From an uncultured Bryobacterales bacterium (lineage in GTDB: Bacteria > Acidobacteriota > Terriglobia > Bryobacterales > UBA6623), in assembly GCA_951813605.1 (NCBI GenBank), contig OX638379.1, positions 4,786,062-4,850,061 of the forward strand: a DNA stretch of 64,000 nt, read 5' to 3'. This document shows positions 26,259 to 35,270 of this stretch, piece by piece. Each line of letters begins with the position of its first letter. The stretch's first letter is position 1. Under the pieces are notes generated by a model. The model did no database searches. It was not told the DNA's origin and saw nothing but the letters and a program-made list of their open reading frames with translations. The translations under genes were made by a program, and so were the position numbers.

Positions 26259-27758
26259 GTGCGAGTAACAGGCTGCCTGCTGTTCTTCCTGCTGGCGAGC
26301 GCTGCGGTCGCCGATGTCGTGGAGCAAGGCCCCGCCGACTCCGCGCCGTCCGGCCTGCTTGCAGGCGTGGCCCGCGCGGATATCACGCCGCCGGTCGGGA
26401 TCGCCCAGATGAACTGGGGTTCGCAGACGCATATCGAAGCGACGGCGATCGACCCCGCGGGCATGGTCGTGACCGCCCTCGTTCTGTCGGACGGTCGGCA
26501 AAGGTTCGCAATGGTCGAGCTGGACCGGCTGACGGTTGGCGGTTTGGAGCCGGCCGTCGCCGCCGCTTCCCGGCGCACCGGAATTCCCGAAGCGCATATC
26601 CGCCTGGCCGCGTCGCACACGCACGCGGGGGCCACCATCAACGCCACCAAGGGCCCACCGGGCCTCGACCTGTCAGAGTTCGTCGCGCTCGCCGAGCGCT
26701 ACCGGCTCCAGATCGTCGACCGGATCGTGGGAGCGATCATCGAAGCGAGCTCCAGGCTGGCACCGGCCCACATTCACGGCGGGAAAGGCGTGGGCACGAT
26801 CAACATCAATCGCCGCGTCCGAGCCGAGGGACGGGACCCGGCGGCCGTGGGCCGGAATCCCGACGGCTTCGTCGACCGCGAAATCGTGGTTTTCCGCATC
26901 GACGACGCCCACGGCAATCCGCTCGCAGTGCTGGCGAATTATCCCTGCCATGGCACGGTGCTGGCTTACGAGAACAAGGCAATCTCGCCGGATTGGCCGG
27001 GCATGGCCCGCAAGACGGTCGAGGCGGCGATGCCCGGCGCGCTCTGCCTGTTCTTTCAAGGCGCGGCGGGCAACCAAGGCCCTGTCGAGGGCTTCACCGG
27101 GGACCTGCGCGTCGCTCACAGGCTGGGAAGAATCCTCGGACACCAGATCGCCGCGGTTGCGGAGCAGATCGAGACAGTCCGACGCAACCCGAGATTCGAG
27201 GGCTTCGTTGAATCCACTGCCTATCAAGCGAAGCAGCATTGGCGCGTGGACGGCCCGCGCGACGCGACCCTGCGATTCGCCGAGACCGTCGTCGAGGTTC
27301 CCCCGCGCTCGTACAGCGAAGGGGAAATCGCCGGCATGAGAGCCCGCCTTGGCCGGGCAAGAGCGCAACTTGCGGCTCTCGGCGCTTCGGCAGACGTCTG
27401 GGAGCGCCATCAAGCGGGCGCCCGAGTGCGCCGCTTCGCCGACTTGCTAGAACAGTGGGCGGCTCCGCCGAAATCCGGAGCGGTTCAGATCGAGGTGCAA
27501 GCCCTGCGCATCGGCGAACTCGCGATTGCGGCCATGCCGGGCGAGCCATTCGCCGAGATCGGCGCAGCGGTGAGGAAGCGCTCGCCATTCGATCTCACGA
27601 TGTTCTGCGGCTACTCGGACGGGGTTGGCGGGGACTACGTGCCAACCGCCGAGGAATACTCGCACGGCGGCTACGAGGTCGAGAGGACCCCGTACGGCCC
27701 GGCCGCCGCAAAGCTAGTGGAAGACGCCGCTGTCAAGCTGCTCGAGAGCTTGCGGTGA
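26259..27758 (+). CDS. Secreted neutral/alkaline ceramidase-like hydrolase
   Basis: A 499-residue exported protein (signal peptide RVTGCLLFFLLASAAVAD) of the neutral ceramidase N-terminal domain type (PF04734-like). ARADITPPVGI at the mature N-terminus, AASHTHAGATINATKG (zinc histidines), NYPCHGTVLAYENKAISPDWPG and FFQGAAGNQGPV are family marks. Members hydrolyse amide-linked lipids, but many short bacterial ones have unknown substrates. The start is GTG at 26259 with gaggagg eight bases upstream. Probably co-transcribed with the oxidoreductase, 16 bases apart. Confidence 0.85.
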   Translation: MRVTGCLLFFLLASAAVADVVEQGPADSAPSGLLAGVARADITPPVGIAQMNWGSQTHIEATAIDPAGMVVTALVLSDGRQRFAMVELDRLTVGGLEPAVAAASRRTGIPEAHIRLAASHTHAGATINATKGPPGLDLSEFVALAERYRLQIVDRIVGAIIEASSRLAPAHIHGGKGVGTININRRVRAEGRDPAAVGRNPDGFVDREIVVFRIDDAHGNPLAVLANYPCHGTVLAYENKAISPDWPGMARKTVEAAMPGALCLFFQGAAGNQGPVEGFTGDLRVAHRLGRILGHQIAAVAEQIETVRRNPRFEGFVESTAYQAKQHWRVDGPRDATLRFAETVVEVPPRSYSEGEIAGMRARLGRARAQLAALGASADVWERHQAGARVRRFADLLEQWAAPPKSGAVQIEVQALRIGELAIAAMPGEPFAEIGAAVRKRSPFDLTMFCGYSDGVGGDYVPTAEEYSHGGYEVERTPYGPAAAKLVEDAAVKLLESLR

Positions 27759-28028
27759 ATACGGTTGCCCGCCCCGTATCTCGGGCACGGTGCAGCGCGC
27801 GTAGCGGCGGATCGGCAACGCGGCCGCCTGGACCGCGCGATGGGCGAGCGGCAGGACGCGGTTCTAGCGACCTAGGCCGGCAATCCGAGGTCCGCAGCTA
27901 TCCAGCCGTTCGGTCGAGATCCGGAGCTGGCAGGGGCGAACCTCTAGCGCAATCAGGAAAGCACCCCCCGGACGCTCCCCGCGGGACGAAGCGTTTCGGG
28001 GGCAGTCACGCCTGGCGCATCTCGACTG

Positions 28029-29327
28029 TCACCAAGCCGCGACGCTGCCGTCCTCGTGCCAGACACGGCTCATCGACTTCGTTCCCTTGAACGGGTGCTT
28101 CGCCAGAGCTGCTTCGTCTATCTCAAAACCCAGCCCGGGCTTGTCTGGCAGGGGGAAGTACCCGTTCGCCATGCGCATGGCAGGAAAGCCCAGCCAGTCT
28201 TCCCAGAGCCGCTCCTTGAAGGTGGGTTCGACGCCGGAGCAAATCTCTTGGACGATGAAATTCGGCATCGCTGCGTCCACGTGAAGGGTCGCAATGCCCC
28301 CGATGGGGCCCTCGCAAGCGTGCGGCGCCATGAAGCATCCCGACGCCTCGGCCATCGCGCCGACCTTCCAGAGTGCCGTCACGCCGCCCACGTGATTGAT
28401 GTCGCACTGGAGGATATCGACCGTGCCGTCCTCGAGGAGCTGCTGGGTCGAGTAGTGGGCCACCAGCCTCTCGCCAGTCGCGATGGGAGTGGTCGTCCTC
28501 CGTGCGATCCGGGCCATGGCCTTGTAGTTCTCCGGCGGGCAGGGCTCCTCGATGAACATCAGGTTGAGCGGCTCGACCTCCTTACAGATGATCGACGCCA
28601 CGGTCGGGCTGGTCTTCGCGTGAAAGTCCACGCCGATGTCAATGTTGTCGCCCAGGCCCTCGCGGAGAATCTCGATCCGCCTGACAGCCTCGTTGATCGA
28701 GGCGTTGGTCTCGATCCATTCGTAATATCCCGGAATTCCGCTCTTGAAGGCCGTGACGCCGAGATCTTCCGCCGATTCCCGTAGCGCCGCCAGCTCTTCC
28801 GGCGTGCGCGCCCGCGCATGGTAATAGCCCCGCACGCCTCTCGAATCCACGGGCCCCCCCAAGAGCCGGTAGACCGGCTGGCCGAGCACCTTGCCGCGAA
28901 TGTCCCAAAGCGCCTGGTCGATTCCGGCGATCGCGGAACCGAGGATCGGCCCGGCGCGGTAGAAGGCATGCACGTACATCCCCTGCCAGATGTGCTCGAC
29001 GCGCATCGGGTCCTGGCCGATGTAGAACTCCTTGAGATCGTCGATCGTTTGCAGCACCGCGCCGGCCTTGCCCTCGAGCGTCGCTTCTCCCCAGCCGACA
29101 ACGCCCTGATCGGTCTCGAGCTTGATGAACACGTAAGGCCTGTCGGAGTCCTCCTCCCATGTGACGCCGAACGTCTTCGCCCCTGTGATGCGAATCCGCT
29201 CCGGAACCGCGGCTATCGCGGGGGCGAGCGCGGGCCGGCACGCGCATCCTCCGAGCGGCGCCGCGCGAGACGCGGTCGCCGCCGCTCCCGCCATCAAGGC
29301 CCCGCCGAAAAAATCCCGTCGATTCAT
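28029..29327 (-). CDS. Tat-exported enolase-superfamily sugar-acid dehydratase (galactonate/mannonate dehydratase-like)
   Basis: A 432-residue protein starting with a Tat-like signal (NRRDFFGGALMAGAAATASRAA). The mandelate racemase/muconate lactonizing enzyme fold is complete: metal ligands D234 (GVDFH), E260 (MFIEEP) and E286 (IATGERL), with H236 and H336 (APHACEGP) placed as in D-x-H dehydratases such as galactonate or mannonate dehydratase. The start at 29327 lies in an ATGA overlap with the upstream homologue; longer readings enter that gene. Known reaction: removal of water from a sugar acid to give a 2-keto-3-deoxy acid. A periplasmic location is unusual for a catabolic dehydratase. Exact substrate unknown. 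Confidence 0.87.
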   Translation of the reverse strand: MNRRDFFGGALMAGAAATASRAAPLGGCACRPALAPAIAAVPERIRITGAKTFGVTWEEDSDRPYVFIKLETDQGVVGWGEATLEGKAGAVLQTIDDLKEFYIGQDPMRVEHIWQGMYVHAFYRAGPILGSAIAGIDQALWDIRGKVLGQPVYRLLGGPVDSRGVRGYYHARARTPEELAALRESAEDLGVTAFKSGIPGYYEWIETNASINEAVRRIEILREGLGDNIDIGVDFHAKTSPTVASIICKEVEPLNLMFIEEPCPPENYKAMARIARRTTTPIATGERLVAHYSTQQLLEDGTVDILQCDINHVGGVTALWKVGAMAEASGCFMAPHACEGPIGGIATLHVDAAMPNFIVQEICSGVEPTFKERLWEDWLGFPAMRMANGYFPLPDKPGLGFEIDEAALAKHPFKGTKSMSRVWHEDGSVAAW

Positions 29328-30475
29328 GCCGCGAACTCCCGCAACGCGCCCTCGTCGATCTCGATTCCCAGCCCGGGCGCCGTCGGCAGCTCGAAGAATC
29401 CCTCGACAACCTTGGGGGCAGATCCTCTTGTGATCGCTTCGTGCATCCGACGCTGCCGCTCGCCCGTCGAGAACGCCACTTCCTGGATTACGAAGTTTGG
29501 AACCGAGGCCGCGATCTGAAGCGCTGCGGCGGTGCCTACGGGGCCCCCTCGGTGGAATGGAGCAACCGCCGTGTAGTACGCCTCGGCCAAGGCCGCCGCA
29601 CGCCTGCAGGCGCTGATCCCATTCAGGCCCGGGTCGGGCCGGAGCACATCCACCACCTGCATGCGCAGGAGATCCTGGAACCGACTGTTCGAGGTGAATG
29701 CCCGGCCCCAACCGACCGGCGTGACAGTCTCGTGGGAGATCTTCTCGAGCGCCGCGTCGCTGATCTGCCTGGTCGGCTCGTCCATCCACATCAGGTGAAA
29801 GCTCTCCAATCGCGCCGCCAGACCCGCCGCCTCGGCAGCGCTCGTGCGCCCTCCGCAGTCGAGGACGAGATCGTCGGCGCCAGCTTGGCGCAACCTCTCG
29901 AGCATCGCTACCGTGTCCGAGAAGAACTTCCTTCCTCTCATCGGACTATCCTCCGGCAGCAAGACTGGCACGGAAAACGCGCGGTACCCCTCCTCGCGTG
30001 CGGCAGCCAGCTGATCCATCAACTGCGACTCGCCAGCGCCTGACAGTGCGGCCATCGCCCGGGCCTTGTCTCGGGTCCGGCCTGCAAGCAGGTCGTAGAC
30101 CGGCGCATTCGCAACCTTGCCCCTCGCGTCCAGCAACGCGATATCGACAGCGCCGCGAACCGCGGGCGAAACGTGCGAGAGCGCTGCGGCCGCCGCAACG
30201 CTGGCAACGGCGTCCCTTCCCGATAACGCCTCGCCCGCACGCAACACTTCGGCGACCGCCGAGGCCGGGTTCGGCGTCGCCGACGTCTCGCCGTATCCCG
30301 TGATGCCGGCACTGGTACGAACGGCGATGACCAGTCGCGCAGCGGACGACGGACTGGCTCGGATCGCCCATGCATCCAGCCCCGTGACCGACACCTCGGA
30401 CGCGCTGGCGGCAGCCTGCGCTCCCGCCGCCATCATCGCTAACCGTGCCCGCTTGACTGATCGATTCGACGGCAT
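29324..30475 (-). CDS. Degenerate enolase-superfamily protein
   Basis: A 383-residue homologue of the mandelate racemase/MLE group, upstream of and translationally coupled to the intact dehydratase (ATGA). Only part of the metal site is left: D206 (VLDCGG) and D232-E233 (WMDEPT) are present, but the third ligand position reads GWGRAF, with R258 where the family has Glu. The usual lysine motif on the second strand is replaced by YRAFSVPV. The N-terminus is hydrophobic and may be an export signal. It may be a non-catalytic partner or a new activity; I would not assign a reaction. Confidence 0.8.
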   Translation of the reverse strand: MPSNRSVKRARLAMMAAGAQAAASASEVSVTGLDAWAIRASPSSAARLVIAVRTSAGITGYGETSATPNPASAVAEVLRAGEALSGRDAVASVAAAAALSHVSPAVRGAVDIALLDARGKVANAPVYDLLAGRTRDKARAMAALSGAGESQLMDQLAAAREEGYRAFSVPVLLPEDSPMRGRKFFSDTVAMLERLRQAGADDLVLDCGGRTSAAEAAGLAARLESFHLMWMDEPTRQISDAALEKISHETVTPVGWGRAFTSNSRFQDLLRMQVVDVLRPDPGLNGISACRRAAALAEAYYTAVAPFHRGGPVGTAAALQIAASVPNFVIQEVAFSTGERQRRMHEAITRGSAPKVVEGFFELPTAPGLGIEIDEGALREFAA

Positions 30476-30566
30476 TGCTAGCCTTCCGACCGCATTGTAG
30501 TCCGAACTCCGTTCCCGGCCAAGGCGGAATCGGCGAATCCGCGGGCCTTGCTGCCCGGAAATGCGC

Positions 30567-31682
30567 CTAGCCGAGCAGCCGGTACACCTCGCGGCCGACC
30601 ACCAATTCCTCCTGCGCGCCTAGGACCAAGCAGGCCACGCCGCTCCCGCGGCGCGCAATAAGGCAGTCCGGAACGGCCGAGGCGTTCTTTTCGGGGTCCA
30701 GATCGATGCCGAGAAATCCGAGCCGGCTGCAGATCCGCTGGCGTACCGCGGCGGAGTTCTCTCCGATGCCCCCGGTGAACGCCAGGGCGTCCAAGCCGCC
30801 CATCGCGGCCGCGAAGGCCCCGATCGTCTTGCGGACCTGGTAGGCGAAGACGGAAAGCGCCAGCTCGGCGGCGGAGTCGCCCGCGGCGGCGGCGGCTTCG
30901 ATGTCCCGGACATCGCCTCCCGGAATCCCGGACAGCCCTGCCAAGCCGCCCTCGCCCACCAGCCGATCCCGCATCTGCCCGGTGCTCAATCCCAGCCGAT
31001 CCATCAGGAACAGCACCGCGAACGGGTCGAGGTCGCCGTGGCGTGTCGCGTTCTCCACGCCCGTCTGCGGCGAGAAGCCCATGGAAATGTCACAGGATCG
31101 CCCGTCCCGGATCGCGCAAATCGACGAACTGCCCCCTAGATGGCAGGAGACGGTGCGCAGCGCTGCCGCCTCGATGCCCAGCAAGGCCGGCACTCGCTCG
31201 CCGATCCAGCGGTGCGAAGCGCCGTGGAATCCGTATCGCCGGATGCCGTGCTCGCTGCGCCATTCTGCCGGCACTCCGTACGCCGCGGCCCATTCGGGAA
31301 CCGTCTCGTGGAATCCCGTCTCCAATACGGCGACCAGCTCCAGTCGCGGCCGCAAGGCGCGGAATTCCCGAATTCCCTCGAGATAGATGCCGTTGTGCAG
31401 CGGAGCGGCGGGCTCGTACTCCTCGAGCGCCGACAGCAAGGCGGCATCCACTCGAAACGTCCCGCGATAGCGGGGACCGGCGTGAACCGCCTTGAAGCCG
31501 ACGGCGTCGACCGCGCCGACCGCGCCCAATACCCCCCTGATCGCCTCGCGATAGCTGGGCGCGTCGCCGCCCGGACGACCGATCCGCTGCATCCGTCCCG
31601 CGCCGAGCTGTCGCTCGTCGGGAAACTGCAGCAGCTTGAATTTCAGCGACGTCGAGCCGAGGTTTGGGACCAAGACGCGCAT
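30567..31682 (-). CDS. ackA: Acetate/propionate family kinase
   Basis: A 371-residue acetokinase (PF00871). N7 lies in LVPNLGSTSLKFKLL (the phosphate-binding N-x-G-S-S-S-x-K motif), followed by RYGFHGASHRWIGERVP, DISMGFSPQTGVENATRHGDLDPF and ALAFTGGIGENSAAVR. It interconverts acetyl phosphate plus ADP and acetate plus ATP. At 371 residues it is slightly shorter than E. coli AckA (400). No phosphotransacetylase is adjacent; the gene sits 46 bases after the E2 gene. Confidence 0.88.
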   Translation of the reverse strand: MRVLVPNLGSTSLKFKLLQFPDERQLGAGRMQRIGRPGGDAPSYREAIRGVLGAVGAVDAVGFKAVHAGPRYRGTFRVDAALLSALEEYEPAAPLHNGIYLEGIREFRALRPRLELVAVLETGFHETVPEWAAAYGVPAEWRSEHGIRRYGFHGASHRWIGERVPALLGIEAAALRTVSCHLGGSSSICAIRDGRSCDISMGFSPQTGVENATRHGDLDPFAVLFLMDRLGLSTGQMRDRLVGEGGLAGLSGIPGGDVRDIEAAAAAGDSAAELALSVFAYQVRKTIGAFAAAMGGLDALAFTGGIGENSAAVRQRICSRLGFLGIDLDPEKNASAVPDCLIARRGSGVACLVLGAQEELVVGREVYRLLG

Positions 31683-31728
31683 CGAAGAAGCAAGCTTAGC
31701 AAAGGCTCCTCCCTCGTCGTTCGGGAGC

Positions 31729-33012
31729 CTAGAGCACCGGCGCGCTCCAGTTTTCCAGGATCCCGCGCATGTGCTCGAGGAACAGGTCGCCCGTCGCCCC
31801 GTCGATCACCCGGTGGTCGAAGGTCAGCGTGAGGTACGAGATCGACCGGATCGCGATCGCGTCGTTGATCACCACGGGAGCCTTGGCAACGGACCCTATC
31901 CCGAGAATCGCGACTTGCGGCTGGTTGATAGCCGGAGTCGCGAGAAGCGAGTTGTAGCTGCCGTAGTTGGAGATCGAGAACGTGCCCTGCGAGATCTCGC
32001 CGGGCCGAATTGTTTTCGACCTCGCCCGGACGGCGAGGTCGTTGACGGCGAGCTGGAGCCCGAGCACATTCTTCTCGTCGGCGTTCCGGATTACCGGCAC
32101 GAGCAACCCCCAGTCGAGCGCGACGGCCACGCCGATGTTGATTTCGCTGTGCTTGATGAGGTTCTTGCCGTCAAGCGAAGCGTTCACCGCCGGGTAGGCC
32201 TTCAGTGCGGAGGCAGCGGCCTGCAAGAAGAACGGCAAGTACGTCAGCTTGACGCCCTGCTGCTGCAAGAACCTCTCCTTCGTCGCGTCCCGCAGCCGGG
32301 CGATGCGCGTGCAGTCCACCTGATGCACCGTCGAGACGTGCGGAGAAACGCGCTTGGTCCGAACCATGTGCTCCGCGATGCTTAGCCGCATCGCGCTGAG
32401 CGGCTCGACTTCGAAATCGCCAAACCGGGATTCGGGGGCCGCCGGGAACGGACTTGCCGGCTCGGCCGACACCGCGGCGCGCTCCTGTCTCTCCACGTAA
32501 GCGAGGATGTCGTTCTTGGTGATCCGACCGCCCGCGCCGCTGCCCTTCCCGACCAGGGCTAGGTCGATACCCTTCTCCTTGGCGATGCGGCGCACCAAGG
32601 GCGAACTGCGAATGCGCCTGCCCGGAGGCGCGGCCGCCGGCTCCGTAACGGCTGCAGCCGTAGCAGCCGGCGGCGGCGCGGGCACGGAAGGTTCCGGGGC
32701 CGACGCCGCCGGGGTCGGGGCCGAAGGCATTGCGACAGTCGCGCCCTGCGCCGGCGCGCCGTGCTGGCCCAGCCGGGACCCGTCGCCGATATAGGCCACT
32801 ACCGTGTTGATGTCAACGGTCTCGCCCTCCGGGTAGAAAATCGCCTCTATCACACCCGAATCGGGCGCGGGCACCTCGGAGTCGACTTTGTCAGTCGAGA
32901 TCTCGAACAGCGCCTCGTCCTTCTCAATCTTGTCGCCGGTACTCTTCAGCCACTTGGTGATGGTCCCTTCGACAATGCTCTCCCCCATCTGGGGCATTAC
33001 GACTTCGCCCAT
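31729..33012 (-). CDS. 2-oxo acid dehydrogenase E2 (dihydrolipoamide acyltransferase)
   Basis: A 427-residue E2 component. One lipoyl domain (residues 1-80) carries the lipoyl lysine K42 (FEISTDKVDSEVP). After an Ala/Pro-rich linker comes a peripheral subunit-binding domain (RRIRSSPLVRRIAKEKGIDLALVGKGSGAGGRITKNDILAY), then the catalytic domain ending in TFDHRVIDGATG, with H400 and D404 as catalytic residues. The start at 33012 begins the lipoyl domain directly. Which oxoacid (pyruvate, oxoglutarate or branched-chain) cannot be decided, as no E1 is nearby. lipB and lpdA are just upstream. Confidence 0.92.
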   Translation of the reverse strand: MGEVVMPQMGESIVEGTITKWLKSTGDKIEKDEALFEISTDKVDSEVPAPDSGVIEAIFYPEGETVDINTVVAYIGDGSRLGQHGAPAQGATVAMPSAPTPAASAPEPSVPAPPPAATAAAVTEPAAAPPGRRIRSSPLVRRIAKEKGIDLALVGKGSGAGGRITKNDILAYVERQERAAVSAEPASPFPAAPESRFGDFEVEPLSAMRLSIAEHMVRTKRVSPHVSTVHQVDCTRIARLRDATKERFLQQQGVKLTYLPFFLQAAASALKAYPAVNASLDGKNLIKHSEINIGVAVALDWGLLVPVIRNADEKNVLGLQLAVNDLAVRARSKTIRPGEISQGTFSISNYGSYNSLLATPAINQPQVAILGIGSVAKAPVVINDAIAIRSISYLTLTFDHRVIDGATGDLFLEHMRGILENWSAPVL

Positions 33013-33050
33013 GGCCGCCCTCTCTCGCTCTCGCGCAGTCCCTTGCAATC

Positions 33051-33746
33051 TCAGTCAATCGAGGCAGGGCCGATCATCGATCGCCCGAACACCTCGCCAA
33101 ATCGGCAGCCCATCGAGTCCACGACCGCGCCCATGCTGACCTCGCGGCCGAGGACTTGCTCCAGAGACGTGACGGGCTTGGGCAGGCCACAGGGAACGAT
33201 CAGGCGGAAGTGATCGAGATTCGTGTTCACGTTCAACGCCAAGCCGTGCGAGGTCACCCACCGGCTCAAATGCACTCCCATGGCCGCGATCTTGGCATCC
33301 CCCACCCATACTCCCGTCCAGCCCTCGACCCGCCGCGAGCGGACGCCGAAATCCAGCAGCGTCGTCATGACAACCTGTTCCAGCGCGCGCAGGTAGGCAC
33401 CGACGTCCCGGCGCCATTCCTTCAGATCCAGGATCGGGTATGCCACGACCTGTCCCGGGCCGTGATAGGTGACGTCTCCGCCGCGGTCGGTCTCCTCCAC
33501 TGCGATCCCGAGGTTGCTCAGCCGGACCGGCGCTGCCAGGACGTTTCCCTCGTTGGCGTTGCGACCGAGCGTGATGGTTGGCGGATGCTCGACGAAAATC
33601 AGCTGGTCGCACACCGCTCCCGCCTTCCTGGCTCGCACCAGATCCAACTGCAGGTCCCATGCCTCCCGGTACCCGGCGCGACCCAAGTCGTTGATCTGGC
33701 AGTGCCGTGTTCGCGTCGAGACGGTCCCCGCAGCCGCTTCAGGCAT
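33051..33746 (-). CDS. lipB: Octanoyl-[ACP]:protein octanoyltransferase
   Basis: A 231-residue LipB. RGGDVTYHGPGQVVAYPI (about residues 88-105), K152 in VGDAKIAAMGV and the catalytic C186 in LIVPCGLPKPVTSL are the known active-site elements. It transfers octanoyl groups to lipoyl domains such as that of the adjacent E2. Start at 33746 overlaps the lpdA stop by eight bases (atgcctga), and the E2 gene starts 38 bases downstream, so the three form one operon. Confidence 0.93.
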   Translation of the reverse strand: MPEAAAGTVSTRTRHCQINDLGRAGYREAWDLQLDLVRARKAGAVCDQLIFVEHPPTITLGRNANEGNVLAAPVRLSNLGIAVEETDRGGDVTYHGPGQVVAYPILDLKEWRRDVGAYLRALEQVVMTTLLDFGVRSRRVEGWTGVWVGDAKIAAMGVHLSRWVTSHGLALNVNTNLDHFRLIVPCGLPKPVTSLEQVLGREVSMGAVVDSMGCRFGEVFGRSMIGPASID

Positions 33747-35133
33747 TGATCGCTTGGCCGTAAATGCCGTTGAAGGCGTCGAGTACCGCTTCCGACAAGG
33801 TCGGGTGCGCGTGAATCGTCGCGCGCATCGAGTCGACCGTAGCCTCGGCCTGCATGGCAACGATGGCCTCGTGGATCAGCTCCGTTGCCTGGGGCCCGAT
33901 GATATGCGCTCCGAGGATTTCCCCGTATTCGTCGTCCGCCACGATCTTGACGAAACCGGCGTGGCTGTCGAGGATAGAGGCCTTGCTGTTGGCGGCGAAA
34001 GGGAACGTGGAGACCTTGATGCGGCGTCCCTCGGCGCGCGCCTTCGCCTCGGTCAGTCCGACGCTGGCCACCTGCGGCTCGCAGTAGGTGCAGTTCGGAT
34101 TCAGGCTGTAGTTGATCGGCCGGGCTTGCTTCCCCGCGATGCGGGCAGCGGCGAGCATGCCCTCGGCGGAAGCCACGTGCGCCAGCTGCGGCGATCCGGC
34201 CACTATGTCCCCGATGGCGTAAACGCCCATCTCGGCCGTTTCCATGTAGGCGTTTACCGGAATGAAGCCGCGGTCCGTCTCGATGGCCGTCCTCTCCAGG
34301 CCGATCCGCTCGGTGTTTGGCTTGCGGCCAACGGCCACCAGCAACTTGTCGAACGCTCGAACCTGCTTTCCGCCCTTGGCATCAGTGAAGGTCAATGCAA
34401 CGCCGCTATCTGTCTCCTCCACGGATTCCACGGCCGTCCCGGCCAGCACATCGATTCCCTTGGCTCTGAAGGCACGCGCCAGCGCGGCCGAGACTTCCTC
34501 GTCCTCGAATGGCACGATCCTAGGGAGCATCTCGAAGACAGCGACATCTGCCCCGAAGCTTCGATAGATCGAAGCGAACTCGACCCCCACCGAGCCGGCC
34601 CCGATGATCGCGAGCGAGCCGGGAACGCGCTTGAGATCGAGAATTTCGACGTTCGTCAGGATCCGGTCGGACACGGAGTCCAGGCCGGGCAGCATGCGGG
34701 CTTGCGAGCCGGTCGCCAGGATCACGTGGGCCGCCTCGAGCGTCTTCTCGCCGTTGCGTCCGGAAACGCTGACAGCACTGTGCCCCCTCAGCTTGGCGAA
34801 TCCGTGGATCGTGTCGATCGCGTGCTTCTTGAATAGCTGCCGGATGCCGATCGCGTGCTTGGCAACGATCTCGCCCTTGCGCCGAGCCATCGCCCCCAAG
34901 TCGATAGAAAGATTGTCGGCGAGGATGCCGATCTTCTGGCCGTCCAGCGCGGCCTCGTAGATTTCCGCGAAATGGAGCAGGGCCTTGGTCGGAATGCAGC
35001 CTACGTGGAGGCAGGTGCCCCCTAGGTGAGGATCCTTTTCGATCACGCCCGCCCGCAGCCCGTACTGGGCCGCCCGGATGGCAGCGACGTATCCGCCCGG
35101 ACCGCTGCCGACGACCAAGACATCGTAGTCCAT
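33739..35133 (-). CDS. lpdA: Dihydrolipoamide dehydrogenase (E3)
   Basis: A 464-residue flavoprotein. The FAD motif VVGSGPGGYVAAIRAA, redox-active disulfide C41-C46 (GGTCLHVGCIPTK), NAD-binding LAIIGAGSVGVEFASIY and catalytic HAHPTLSEAVLDAF at the C-terminus are all intact. It reoxidises the dihydrolipoyl arm of E2 with NAD+. First gene of the lpdA-lipB-E2 group. Confidence 0.95.
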   Translation of the reverse strand: MDYDVLVVGSGPGGYVAAIRAAQYGLRAGVIEKDPHLGGTCLHVGCIPTKALLHFAEIYEAALDGQKIGILADNLSIDLGAMARRKGEIVAKHAIGIRQLFKKHAIDTIHGFAKLRGHSAVSVSGRNGEKTLEAAHVILATGSQARMLPGLDSVSDRILTNVEILDLKRVPGSLAIIGAGSVGVEFASIYRSFGADVAVFEMLPRIVPFEDEEVSAALARAFRAKGIDVLAGTAVESVEETDSGVALTFTDAKGGKQVRAFDKLLVAVGRKPNTERIGLERTAIETDRGFIPVNAYMETAEMGVYAIGDIVAGSPQLAHVASAEGMLAAARIAGKQARPINYSLNPNCTYCEPQVASVGLTEAKARAEGRRIKVSTFPFAANSKASILDSHAGFVKIVADDEYGEILGAHIIGPQATELIHEAIVAMQAEATVDSMRATIHAHPTLSEAVLDAFNGIYGQAINA

Positions 35134-35270
35134 CGCTCAAGCGCAGTCTATCAGAGCGTCGGGCGGTCGCGTGCCGCGCTGGCCTGGCGTCGGAACCGTA
35201 GCGGCAAGCAGCCCGCGAGAGAGCGCGCGCGCCGCCCGCCCGCGGCTGGCGATGGTCTCCGGATGGGGGC

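Noticed and set aside
29328-29789. Long upstream extension of the intact dehydratase frame
   Set aside because: It overlaps the coupled homologue in another frame, while a Tat signal begins exactly at 29327.
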